A stretch of 64,000 bases of DNA from Clostridia bacterium (lineage in GTDB: Bacteria; Bacillota; Clostridia; TANB77; CAG-508): positions 13,387-77,386 of the forward strand of contig CAAGKN010000018.1 of NCBI GenBank assembly GCA_900770415.1, in the 5' to 3' direction. Below are positions 34,234 through 42,075 of the stretch, piece after piece (position 1 is the stretch's first letter; the number at the start of each line of letters is the position of its first letter). Position numbers and translations under genes: made by a program. The notes beneath the pieces were generated by a model. It had not been told where the DNA came from. It was given only the letters and a program-made list of their open reading frames with translations, and made no database searches.

Positions 34234-35280
34234 ATGAGCGAGCAAAACACAGAAAAAAGAAAAGCATTAGAAGTAGCATTAAGTCAAATCGAAAAACAAT
34301 TTGGAAAAGGATCAGTAATGAAACTTGGCGAATACCAAGCAATGAATGTAGAAGCAATTCCAACAGGAGCATTAGGACTAGATATAGCATTAGGTATAGG
34401 AGGAGTTCCTAGAGGAAGAATAATAGAAATATTTGGACCAGAATCTTCTGGAAAAACAACACTTGCATTACATATAATAGCAGAAGCGCAAAAAATGAAT
34501 GGAGAAGCAGCATTTATAGATGCAGAACATGCTTTAGACCCAGTATATGCAAAACATTTAGGAGTAGATATAGATAACCTAATAGTTTCTCAACCAGACA
34601 CAGGTGAACAAGCATTAGAAATTACAGAAAGCTTAGTAAGAAGTGGAGCTTTAGATGTAATTGTAGTAGACTCTGTTGCAGCATTAGTACCAAAAGCTGA
34701 AATAGATGGAGACATGGGAGACTCACACATGGGACTACAAGCAAGACTTATGTCACAAGCATTAAGAAAATTAGCAGGAGCTATAAACAAATCAAAAACA
34801 GTTATAATATTTATAAACCAATTAAGAGAAAAAATAGGAGTAATGTTTGGAAACCCTGAAACAACAACAGGAGGAAGAGCATTAAAATTCTATGCATCTG
34901 TAAGATTAGATATTAGAAAAATAGAAAATATAAAACAAGATGGAGAAATAGTAGGAAACCGTGCAAGAGTAAAAGTTGTAAAAAACAAAGTTGCACCACC
35001 ATTTAGAGAGGCTGAATTTGATATAGTATATGGCAAAGGAATATCAAAAGAAGGAAATATTCTAGATATGGCTGTAAACCTAGATATAATAGAAAAAAGT
35101 GGTTCATGGTTTAGCTACAATGGAGAAAAAATAGGACAAGGAAGAGAAAACGTAAAACAATATTTACATGATAATCCAAAAGTAATGGAAGAAGTAGAAA
35201 AAAAGGTTAGAGAAAATTTCGAAGAAGCATTTGAAAAAAGCTTAGGAGATAACGAAGAAGACGAGAATACAGAAGAATAA
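34234..35280 (+). CDS. recA: Recombinase RecA
   Basis: A 348-residue DNA strand-exchange ATPase and LexA co-protease. Walker A is 'GPESSGKTTLALH'; other signatures are 'IDAEHALDPVYAKHLGVD', Walker B 'LDVIVVDSVAALVP', L1 'GDSHMGLQARLMSQALRKL' and L2 'GVMFGNPETTTGGRALKFY'. The acidic C-terminal tail ends in Glu/Asp, which normally tunes DNA binding. TGAGGAGG precedes the ATG. It is followed by recX, its modulator. Confidence 0.99.
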   Translation: MSEQNTEKRKALEVALSQIEKQFGKGSVMKLGEYQAMNVEAIPTGALGLDIALGIGGVPRGRIIEIFGPESSGKTTLALHIIAEAQKMNGEAAFIDAEHALDPVYAKHLGVDIDNLIVSQPDTGEQALEITESLVRSGALDVIVVDSVAALVPKAEIDGDMGDSHMGLQARLMSQALRKLAGAINKSKTVIIFINQLREKIGVMFGNPETTTGGRALKFYASVRLDIRKIENIKQDGEIVGNRARVKVVKNKVAPPFREAEFDIVYGKGISKEGNILDMAVNLDIIEKSGSWFSYNGEKIGQGRENVKQYLHDNPKVMEEVEKKVRENFEEAFEKSLGDNEEDENTEE

Positions 35281-35291
35281 AATTAATTTAT

Positions 35292-35354
35292 AAATAGGAA
35301 TTTGTTTAATTGATGTGAGAGGTGTGATGTAGGATATATTACAAATTCCAATTT
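35292..35354. repeat. Minimal TIR element between recA and recX
   Basis: AAATAGGAATTTGT (35292-35305) and ACAAATTCCAATTT (35341-35354) are inverted repeats matching 13 of 14. They belong to the same terminal-repeat family as copies A and B (AAATTG[T/G]AATTTGT), but only 35 bp lie between them. The right end lies just before the recX ribosome site. Confidence 0.6.
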
Positions 35355-35371
35355 AATAGTAGGTGCAATTA

Positions 35372-35812
35372 ATGGATTATGTAGAAGAATTTGACAAACT
35401 AAAAACAAAAGTATTAAAATATATATTATTTAAAAAAAGAACAGAACAAGAAGTAAGACAAAAATTTAGAGAAGATTCTGGAGAAATGCTAGATGATGTA
35501 ATAGAAGAGCTAAAAGAATTAAACTACATAAATGATGAAAACTATATAAAAAGAGCAGTAAATGAATTTAAAAATCTAAAAAATATGTCAATAAAAGAAA
35601 TTCAATATAAACTAATGACAAAAGGCTTAAAAAAAGATATAATAAATGATTATATATGCAATAATAAAGAAGAACTATTAGAATACGAAATACAATCAGC
35701 AAAAAATATAGCAATAAAAAAACAAAATAGTTTAGAAAAAGAAGATATAATAGCTTATTTAGCTAAAAAAGGTTATTTATCTGAAACAATAAAAATTGCA
35801 TTAGAAGAGTAA
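35372..35812 (+). CDS. recX: RecA regulatory protein RecX
   Basis: 146 residues, made of three-helix RecX repeats ('VLKYILFKKRTEQEVRQKF', 'DVIEELKELNYINDENYIK', 'IAYLAKKGYLSETIKIAL'). RecX binds the RecA filament and limits recombinase activity. I start at the ATG at 35372, not the GTG 9 nt upstream, because AGGTG at 35361-35365 gives correct spacing. It is somewhat shorter than many RecX proteins but complete. Confidence 0.9.
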   Translation: MDYVEEFDKLKTKVLKYILFKKRTEQEVRQKFREDSGEMLDDVIEELKELNYINDENYIKRAVNEFKNLKNMSIKEIQYKLMTKGLKKDIINDYICNNKEELLEYEIQSAKNIAIKKQNSLEKEDIIAYLAKKGYLSETIKIALEE

Positions 35813-35829
35813 TATTTAAGGAGAAAAAA

Positions 35830-36579
35830 GTGAACAACATTTTAACATTAGAAACAAATAAATATGCAATAAAACTAGATAATTTTGAAGGGCCTTTAGA
35901 TTTATTATGTCATTTAGTAGATAAAAACAAAATGGATATAAATCAAATAAAAATATCAGAAATTACAGACCAGTACATAGACTATATAAATAAAATGCAA
36001 GAATTAAATTTGGACGTAACAAGTGAATTTATATTAATGGCTTCAACATTATTATTTATAAAATCAAAAAGCCTTTTACCAAAACAAGTAGAAGATGAGG
36101 CAGAACTTACGGAGGAAGAACTAGTACATAGAATAATTGAATACAAAAAATATAAAGAAATTTCTAAAAAATTAAAAGAGTTTTACCAAGTGTATTCTAA
36201 AAGATTCTATAAAGTACCAGACAAAATAGAATTACCAGCAAGGAAGCTAGAACAAAATTATTCAAAGGATTTAATAGAACAAAGTTACAAAAATTTATTA
36301 GAAAAGAATAAATCAAAAATTAATAAAAATGCTATAAACATAGAAAAAATAGCAATAACAGAAACAGTTACTGTTACAAGTAAAGTAAAAGATATATTTA
36401 AAGAGCTTATAAAAAAACCAAGATTTATATTTAGTAAATTATGTACTGCAAAAAAATATACAAGATTAGAAACAGTAACAGCATTCTCTGGAATTCTAGA
36501 ATTAACAAGAAGAAACAAAATAAGAGCACAACAAGAAAAAAACTTTGCAGATATAATAGTTGAAAAAGCAAGCAAGTAG
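35830..36579 (+). CDS. scpA: Segregation and condensation protein A
   Basis: A 249-residue kleisin subunit bridging the SMC dimer in the chromosome condensin. The N-terminal motif 'LDNFEGPLDLLCHLVDKNKM' and the following 'ITDQYIDYINKMQELNLD' are diagnostic; the C-terminal winged helix ends 'FSGILELTRRNKIRAQQE'. GTG start after AAGGAGAA. Its normal partner scpB does not follow: a terminator and an atypical gene occupy that place, and no scpB is in the window. Confidence 0.95.
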   Translation: MNNILTLETNKYAIKLDNFEGPLDLLCHLVDKNKMDINQIKISEITDQYIDYINKMQELNLDVTSEFILMASTLLFIKSKSLLPKQVEDEAELTEEELVHRIIEYKKYKEISKKLKEFYQVYSKRFYKVPDKIELPARKLEQNYSKDLIEQSYKNLLEKNKSKINKNAINIEKIAITETVTVTSKVKDIFKELIKKPRFIFSKLCTAKKYTRLETVTAFSGILELTRRNKIRAQQEKNFADIIVEKASK

Positions 36580-36590
36580 CTTGCTTTTTT
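36571..36590 (+). terminator. Terminator overlapping the end of scpA
   Basis: AGCAAG-TAG-CTTGCT followed by six T; the stop codon is the loop. Confidence 0.8.
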
Positions 36591-36668
36591 ATGTTAAGTG
36601 TGATAATATTTATACACTCTAATTTATTGCCCCATTAATCATTCTATGAATTAAAAGGAGGAGACAAC

Positions 36669-37004
36669 GTGCTTAAAGTGGTACGCCGCTGGACAGAAGA
36701 CGACAATAAAACTTATACACATCTGAGATATTCTGCGCGGGACTTTTACGGCCCAACTGTAGATTTATTGATGGAAAAAAAGGAAGAACTTCTTCCAATT
36801 GTGGAAGTGATTCCGCAGTCGTACAAATTTGAAGATGTTACAGTAGCAGATGGCATAAATAAAACAATTGTCAATGCTGCGAAAGAAATATTCAAAGAGT
36901 ACGGCGAACACAAAATAAAAACAAAATTCGGATGTATTCTGATAAGCTCATCAGATACAGAAAAGATCTTTTCAGATTTCAAAGAAAGAATTATACTGTT
37001 CTAA
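36669..37004 (+). CDS. Hypothetical protein of atypical codon use (contains in-frame CGG)
   Basis: 111 residues, GTG start after a very strong AAAGGAGG. It is a mixed alpha/beta protein with no recognised family. Codon use is unlike its neighbours: CGC, CTG, GCG, GCC, TCG and CCG are common in the first half, whereas surrounding genes almost never use them. It has an in-frame CGG (36738-36740, residue 24, followed by GAC); skipping the C would lead to an early stop. It is flanked by the scpA terminator and a hairpin, and occupies the expected scpB locus. Recent horizontal acquisition is likely. Confidence 0.65.
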   Translation: MLKVVRRWTEDDNKTYTHLRYSARDFYGPTVDLLMEKKEELLPIVEVIPQSYKFEDVTVADGINKTIVNAAKEIFKEYGEHKIKTKFGCILISSSDTEKIFSDFKERIILF

Positions 37005-37039
37005 GTTCGAATTGGGGCAACAGGATAGAGTTCTATCCA

Positions 37040-37069
37040 GAGAGAGGTAAGTGTATACTTACCTCTCTC
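37040..37069 (+). terminator. Hairpin after the 36669 gene
   Basis: A 13-bp perfect stem GAGAGAGGTAAGT / ACTTACCTCTCTC with a GTAT loop; the T-run is weak (TAGTTTATT). A smaller hairpin (GGATAG/CTATCC) lies just upstream at 37023-37038. Confidence 0.6.
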
Positions 37070-37144
37070 ATAGTTTATTAACAAAAATATATGAATAATA
37101 GCCCAAAATATGGAAATAATATACTTAAAATTAAGGAGAAAAAA

Positions 37145-37798
37145 ATGTTTATATTTTGGGCCATATTGGTACTAATTTTAGTTTTATTAATACTTTTTGC
37201 AATGCTAGTATTATCTACAATACAAATAGAAATAAAGAACTTAAATTTTGATTCAAGTAAGCCAAAAAGTAAAAGACTAGAAGAATATTTATTTATTATC
37301 AAACTAAAGCTATTTAACAAAATAACATGGATAAAATTAAAAATAAATAAAAATAAAATAAATAAAGCTAAAAACAGCACATTTTATAAAAAAGTAATAT
37401 TGAATAAAATTAGAAAAATAAATGAAACACAATCATTTAAAATAAGTGATATAAAAGCACTAAATGAGTTAAAAATAAAAACAGATAAATTAAACTTATA
37501 TATAAAATTTGATACAAAAGAAACCACTGTAACAGCATTCCTAACAGCAATAATATCTACTTTAATTTCAATAGTATTATCAAGAACTACTACAAAATAT
37601 GAAAAAGAAAAATATAGGTATAAAGTAGAGCCAGTATTTTGTACACAAAATCTTTTTAAAATATGCATAGATTGTATAATTAGCCTAAAAATGGTACATA
37701 TTATAAACGTAATATATATTTTAAAAAAGAAAAGGAGTGTAAATAAGTATGACAAGAGAACATCCAATAGAAGGACTTATGCTTACAACAATGAATAG
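37145..37798 (+). CDS. DUF2953-family membrane protein (YtfI-like)
   Basis: 217 residues with an N-terminal membrane helix ('FIFWAILVLILVLLILFAM'), a Lys-rich middle and a second hydrophobic region ('TAIISTLISIVLSR'). This layout and its position directly upstream of gerW/ytfJ fit the DUF2953 (YtfI) family, which accompanies ytfJ in spore-formers. The start at 37145 follows AAGGAGAAAA. Its 3' end overlaps the start of gerW by 50 bp, indicating translational coupling. Confidence 0.75.
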   Translation: MFIFWAILVLILVLLILFAMLVLSTIQIEIKNLNFDSSKPKSKRLEEYLFIIKLKLFNKITWIKLKINKNKINKAKNSTFYKKVILNKIRKINETQSFKISDIKALNELKIKTDKLNLYIKFDTKETTVTAFLTAIISTLISIVLSRTTTKYEKEKYRYKVEPVFCTQNLFKICIDCIISLKMVHIINVIYILKKKRSVNKYDKRTSNRRTYAYNNE

Positions 37799-38333
37799 CA
37801 TACAAGATATGGTAGATGTAAATACCATAATAGGAGAGCCAATAGAAACAAGTAATAATGTAGTAATAATACCAATTTCAAAAGTAAGCTTTGGGTTTGC
37901 AGCAGGAGGAAGCGAATTTAATGAAGAAACAATAGATGAATATATAAAAAAAGAAAAAGAAGAACAAGTACAATATAAATTGCCATTTGGTGGAGGAACT
38001 GGTGCAGGTGTGAGTATAAATCCAGTAGCATTTTTAGTAATCCAAGAAGGAAGTGTAAAACTATTACCTGTAAATCACTCATCTGCTATAGATAGACTAT
38101 TAGATTATGTACCAGACCTATTTGAAAAAGCTAATGAAATGATGAAGAAAAATGCCAATCTAAAAAAAGAAATAGAAAATAAGGTTACTGAAAAAGTAGA
38201 TAAGGAAATTAAAAAACAGGAAAAAGAAAAATCTAAAAAAGAAAAAAAAGAACCAAAAGAAGAAACCGTTTATGAATTTGAATATGATGAAACTGATGAC
38301 GAAAACAAAGATGAAAACGAGGAAGATGACTAA
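37749..38333 (+). CDS. ytfJ: Spore protein GerW/YtfJ
   Basis: 194 residues. The GerW family is a conserved spore protein linked to germination with L-alanine. Signatures are 'HPIEGLMLTTMNSIQDMVD', 'GEPIETSNNVVIIPISKVS', 'FGFAAGGSEF' and 'FGGGTGAGVSINPVAFLV'. The C-terminal 60 residues are a charged Lys/Glu tail. AAGGAGTG precedes the ATG; its stop overlaps the next start by one base (TAATG). Confidence 0.93.
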   Translation: MTREHPIEGLMLTTMNSIQDMVDVNTIIGEPIETSNNVVIIPISKVSFGFAAGGSEFNEETIDEYIKKEKEEQVQYKLPFGGGTGAGVSINPVAFLVIQEGSVKLLPVNHSSAIDRLLDYVPDLFEKANEMMKKNANLKKEIENKVTEKVDKEIKKQEKEKSKKEKKEPKEETVYEFEYDETDDENKDENEEDD

Positions 38334-38959
38334 TGAAAAGTCTTGCTACAATTTTAATTTTATTAGCTATTTGCCTAACTGGATGCGCCAATAAACAAGA
38401 AAATGAAAAAAACGATTACACTGTATCCAAAACTAGCTATACGAATATAGAGAATAACAACACAAATGTTATTGAAGAAAAAAATAAGAAACCTATAGAA
38501 ACAGATCTTGCATCTTTTTCTACAAAAATTATGTATAAAGATGCCAACAGACAACATAATATGGCACTTACATGTTCTAAATTAAATGGAACAATAGTAA
38601 AGTCAGGAGAAACATTTTCGTTTTGCAATACTGTTGGAAAAGCTACTGCAGAAGCAGGATATAAAGAAGCAGAAATATTTGATAAACAAGGCAACATAAA
38701 AAAAGGATATGGCGGAGGAAATTGCCAAGTAAGCAGCACGTTATATAATGTAGTTCTACAAATACCTAGTTTAAAAGTTTTAGAAAGACATGAACATAGT
38801 AGAAAAGTAAGCTATGTGGAAAGTGGAAAAGATGCAGCTGTGGCGTATGGCAGTATAGATTTTAGATTTAAAAATGAAAACGACTTTGATATAAAAATTT
38901 ATAGTGAATCAACAGAAGATTCTATAGATTTAAGGATTACAAAAATAGAAAACATATAA
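38333..38959 (+). CDS. VanW-family lipoprotein
   Basis: 208 residues with a lipoprotein signal ending 'LAICLTGC' (Cys about residue 19) and a C-terminal VanW domain. The domain shows 'GETFSFCNTVGKATAEAGYK', 'GYGGGNCQVSSTLYNVVL' and 'HEHSRKVSYVESGKDAAVAYG'. VanW proteins are common surface or wall-associated proteins of unknown activity in Clostridia; they are named after, but not limited to, glycopeptide resistance clusters. Translationally coupled to ytfJ. Confidence 0.88.
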   Translation: MKSLATILILLAICLTGCANKQENEKNDYTVSKTSYTNIENNNTNVIEEKNKKPIETDLASFSTKIMYKDANRQHNMALTCSKLNGTIVKSGETFSFCNTVGKATAEAGYKEAEIFDKQGNIKKGYGGGNCQVSSTLYNVVLQIPSLKVLERHEHSRKVSYVESGKDAAVAYGSIDFRFKNENDFDIKIYSESTEDSIDLRITKIENI

Positions 38960-39029
38960 GATATTTACCTTCTAAACATTTAAATTAGTGCATAATATTA
39001 ATTAACAATGCTTAGGAGGTAATTTTTTT

Positions 39030-40273
39030 ATGAAATTAAAAAGATATATATCTATTGTAATATTAACAATTTTATTTATAGTTTTTACTTTGAACATATC
39101 AAATGCTACAGATTTGGATAGTATATATGTATGGTCAAATAATACAAATAAAACAGTTACTACATCAGTAGCAACTCAAGAAAGTGAAAAAACAGGTAAT
39201 TTTTTAAATCTAACATCTGGGAGTGCAATATTAATGGAACAAAGTACAGGCACAATTCTGTATGACCACAATATGCACGAACAATTAAGACCAGCTAGTG
39301 TAACAAAAGTAATGACAATTCTTTTAATTATGGAAGCATTAGATAACCGGAACAATAACATTAGAAGATAATGTGCCATGTTCTGAAAATGCAAGTAAAA
39401 TGGGCGGATCTCAAATATGGCTTGATACAACAGAAACACTTACAGTTCACGAAATGTTAAAAGCAATATGCGTAGTTTCGGCAAATGATTGTTGTGTGGC
39501 TATGGCAGAATACCTTGCTGGTTCTCAAGAAATGTTTGTTGAGCAAATGAATAAAAGAGCAAAAGAACTTGGAATGAATGACACAACTTTTAAAAATTGT
39601 CATGGAATAGATGAAGACGGACATGTAACTTCAAGCTATGATATAGCAATAATGTCAAGAGAATTAATAACAAAACACCCTAAAATAATGGAATATACAA
39701 CAATTTGGATGGACAGTTTAAGAGATGGAAAATCAGAATTAGTAAATACGAATAAATTAGTTAGAAACTATGCAGGATGCACAGGATTAAAAACAGGCTC
39801 AACATCTGTTGCACTATTTAATTTATCAGCAACAGCAACAAGAGATGACCTATCTTTAATTGCAGTTATAATGAGAGGCGAAACAAGTAAAATTAGATTT
39901 GCAGAAGCACAAAAATTATTAGACTATGGATTTTCAAATTATCAATACGCATTATGCGGAAACAAAGGAGACGTAATAAGAGATGTAAAAGTAAACAAAG
40001 GACTTACTCCGACTGTGGAATTAACCTTAGAAAATGACTGCGGAGCATTAATAAAAAAAGGGCAAAACAAAAATATAACATCAAATATAAAAATAGACGA
40101 TAATATATCAGCACCAATAAAACAAGGAGAAAAATTGCGGAGAAGTAGAATATTATATAGATGGAAATTTAATATCAACTACCAATCTAATTGCAAACAA
40201 AGAAGTTAAAAAATTAACATTTTCAAATATGTTAGCAAATGTATTAGGAGAATGGGTAAATGTACTAAGATAG
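39030..40273 (+). CDS. dacF: D-alanyl-D-alanine carboxypeptidase DacF (requires two +1 frameshifts)
   Basis: 413 residues after skipping C39348 and C40138. A serine DD-carboxypeptidase trimming peptidoglycan stem peptides; DacF is the sporulation-type enzyme. Signal peptide about 1-26, catalytic SxxK 'SVTK' (90-93), SxN 'SAN' (150-152) and KTG (254-256). The first junction ('MEALDN-GTITLEDN') lies between SxxK and SxN, so the zero-frame product (113 aa) would be inactive. The second is in the C-terminal beta domain ('GEKL-GEVEYYIDGN'). 'NERAKELGMNDT'-type sequence and 'FKNCHGIDEDGH' confirm the DacF/PBP5 family. TAGGAGG precedes the ATG. Confidence 0.93.
39348..39351 (+). other. +1 frameshift site CGGA (dacF, Gly107)
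   Basis: AAC-CGG-A becomes AAC-GGA; the continuation 'GTITLEDNVPCSE' leads to 'MGGSQIWL', which family members share. Confidence 0.9.
40138..40141 (+). other. +1 frameshift site CGGA (dacF, Gly370)
   Basis: TTG-CGG-A becomes TTG-GGA; 'KL-GEVEYYIDGN' is the normal C-terminal beta hairpin. This is the second TTG-preceded site. Confidence 0.87.
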
Positions 40274-40281
40274 ATGAACTA

Positions 40282-40309
40282 TTGACAAAAACGAAAAATA
40301 TAGTATAAT
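40282..40309 (+). promoter_or_regulatory. SigA promoter of the small membrane protein gene
   Basis: TTGACA (40282-40287), 16-bp spacer, TATAAT (40304-40309). Confidence 0.78.
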
Positions 40310-40339
40310 AAATATGTAAATTTGTTTTAGGAGAAAAAT

Positions 40340-40510
40340 ATGTTAGCAAAAACATGGAAAAAAATAGGATTAATAATTTTAATAGTTGCATGTTTATGGA
40401 ATATAGTTGGAAAGCTAGTTCACAAAATTTCTTTTGATACTGCTATAGAAGCGGCAAAAGCACAAATGCAGCAAATAAAAACAAGTCAAGGACAAACAAA
40501 GAAAAATTAA
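40340..40510 (+). CDS. Small single-pass membrane protein (56 aa)
   Basis: A short gene with a consensus promoter and TTAGGAG 7 nt before the ATG. The product has one membrane helix ('IGLIILIVACLWNIVGKLV') and a short Gln/Lys-rich hydrophilic tail ('AQMQQIKTSQGQTKKN'). I recognise no family. The combination of promoter, ribosome site and clean membrane-helix pattern supports it being real. Confidence 0.65.
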   Translation: MLAKTWKKIGLIILIVACLWNIVGKLVHKISFDTAIEAAKAQMQQIKTSQGQTKKN

Positions 40511-40620
40511 TTTAAACATTGCCAAACAGGAAAATATGTGTTAAAATATTAAAGCCGTTTAAAAATAAAAAATAATTCATAATAGAAGATATTGTAAATT
40601 AAGGAAGAGGTGAATGCAAA

Positions 40621-40821
40621 ATGAAAAAAGATATACAACCACAATTTGAAAAAACAACAGTTACATGTGCATGTGGAAATGTATTAGAAGTAGGTTCTAC
40701 AAAAAAAGATTTAAAAGTAGATGTATGTTCTAAATGCCATCCTTATTGGACAGGTAATTTAAGAAAAGATACAACAGGTGGAAGAGCAGATAAATTTAAA
40801 AAGAAATACGGAATTGAATAA
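40621..40821 (+). CDS. rpmE: Large ribosomal subunit protein bL31
   Basis: A 66-residue zinc-type L31: 'KKDIQPQFEKTTVTCACGN' with C-A-C, then 'DVCSKCHPYWTG' with CxxC, the C+ (zinc-containing) form. The C-terminal 'GGRADKFKKKYGIE' is typical. GAAGAGGTG precedes the ATG; an intrinsic terminator follows. Confidence 0.97.
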   Translation: MKKDIQPQFEKTTVTCACGNVLEVGSTKKDLKVDVCSKCHPYWTGNLRKDTTGGRADKFKKKYGIE

Positions 40822-40830
40822 TTCAAAACT

Positions 40831-40858
40831 AAAAGCACTCTTTACCAAGAGTGCTTTT
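40831..40858 (+). terminator. Intrinsic terminator of rpmE
   Basis: A 12-bp perfect stem AAAAGCACTCTT / AAGAGTGCTTTT with a TACC loop. Confidence 0.85.
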
Positions 40859-40878
40859 GCAATATTAGGTGAAGAAAA

Positions 40879-41974
40879 ATGGAAAGCAAAGATTATAAAA
40901 TGATGAGATTTTTTCGTCAACTAGAAAAAACAATAGATACCGGAGAAGTTAAAAAAATAGGAATAATAACAGACAAAGACGGAACAATTATGATTGACGA
41001 AGAACTAAAAAATATATTAGAAGAAATCAGAACAAAAGCAACTAATGCTGAAATACATATTATTGCAAACACAGGAAGAACAGTTGCAGATATGATAGAA
41101 TGCCTAAAAAGAGAAAAAATCCCATTGCATTATTTTGATTATATAATTGGAGATAATGGAGCTATATGTTTAGACGTTAAAAGCAAACAAGAGCTATTTA
41201 GAAATAGTATGAACATTCATGATATAAATAAAGTAATTACAGAGTTTCTAGAAATTGGAGGAAAAGAATCTGATATACGTATAACAGACGGAAAACATAT
41301 ATACGCAAATGATACAGAAACAGTTAGAGAATACTATAAAAGGAACAAAAACGTGGTATATGTAAAAGATTTTAATAGCTTAGACGGCATAAATATAACA
41401 AAACTTACACTAACAGGAACACATGACAAAATTCTGATGATGAAAAGATTTATAGAAAAAAATGTGAAAAAAGGAAAAACACATCTAGGACAAACATCGT
41501 TTCCAAAACAACAAGATAATAATTATAGAATAGACTTTACACGGAGAACATACAAAAGGTACAGCTTCAAAATTTATTAGAGAAAAATTAGGATTAGATA
41601 CTTGTATATATTTAGGGAATGACTTAAACGATATTAGTATGTTTGTGGAAGCAATAAAGGACGATGATTTTATTGTAATTGTTGGTAGTGAAGGTAAAAA
41701 AACAATAGATATGATAGAAGAATACTTAAAAATAGAATGCACCGAAAGAGGAAAAGAATGGGGTCTAGTAAAACTTTTAGAATTAGACGAAAGGGATGCT
41801 AACAAGTTCCTTCTAAAATTCCATAGAATATTAAGGAATATAGAAAGAAAAGGAAAAAAAGAACATAAAAATACAAATTATGCAAAAATGTGTCAAGAAA
41901 GTAATAGAGAAAATATGCAGAAAATTAAAACAGCGAGAAATAATACTACAACTAGAAAAGATAGAAGTAGATAA
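40879..41974 (+). CDS. HAD-superfamily hydrolase, Cof-like (requires +1 frameshift at 41542)
   Basis: 364 residues after skipping C41542. The HAD motifs are spread over both frames: motif I 'ITDKDGTI' and motif II 'IANTGR' before the junction; motif IV 'YLGNDLNDISMF' (acidic metal ligands) only after it. The junction reads 'IDFT-GEHTKGTASKFI', which supplies the lysine-containing motif III region. The zero-frame product would therefore lack essential residues. The cap domain is of the sugar-phosphatase type; the substrate is unknown. The C-terminal 70 residues are basic and rich in Lys, Arg and Asn, beyond the HAD core. It follows rpmE and is ended by a terminator. Confidence 0.87.
41542..41545 (+). 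other. +1 frameshift site CGGA (HAD hydrolase, Gly222)
   Basis: ACA-CGG-A becomes ACA-GGA; the run '-GEHTKGTA' follows, then motif IV. Confidence 0.88.
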
Positions 41975-42009
41975 ACTGTAAAGGAATTTAAGCCCTTTGC
42001 AGTTTTTTT
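41974..42009 (+). terminator. Intrinsic terminator of the HAD gene
   Basis: AACTGTAAAGG / CCTTTGCAGTT (one mismatch) followed by a run of seven T. It starts at the last base of the stop codon. Confidence 0.85.
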
Positions 42010-42021
42010 ACGCACTTTTTG

Positions 42022-42050
42022 TTGAAAAATATATTATTTTATAATAAAAT
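42022..42050 (+). promoter_or_regulatory. SigA promoter of miaB-mutS
   Basis: TTGAAA (42022-42027), 17-bp spacer, TAAAAT (42045-42050), 25 bp before the ATG. Confidence 0.68.
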
Positions 42051-42075
42051 ATAGTGGTTAAGTGGAGGAATTTTA

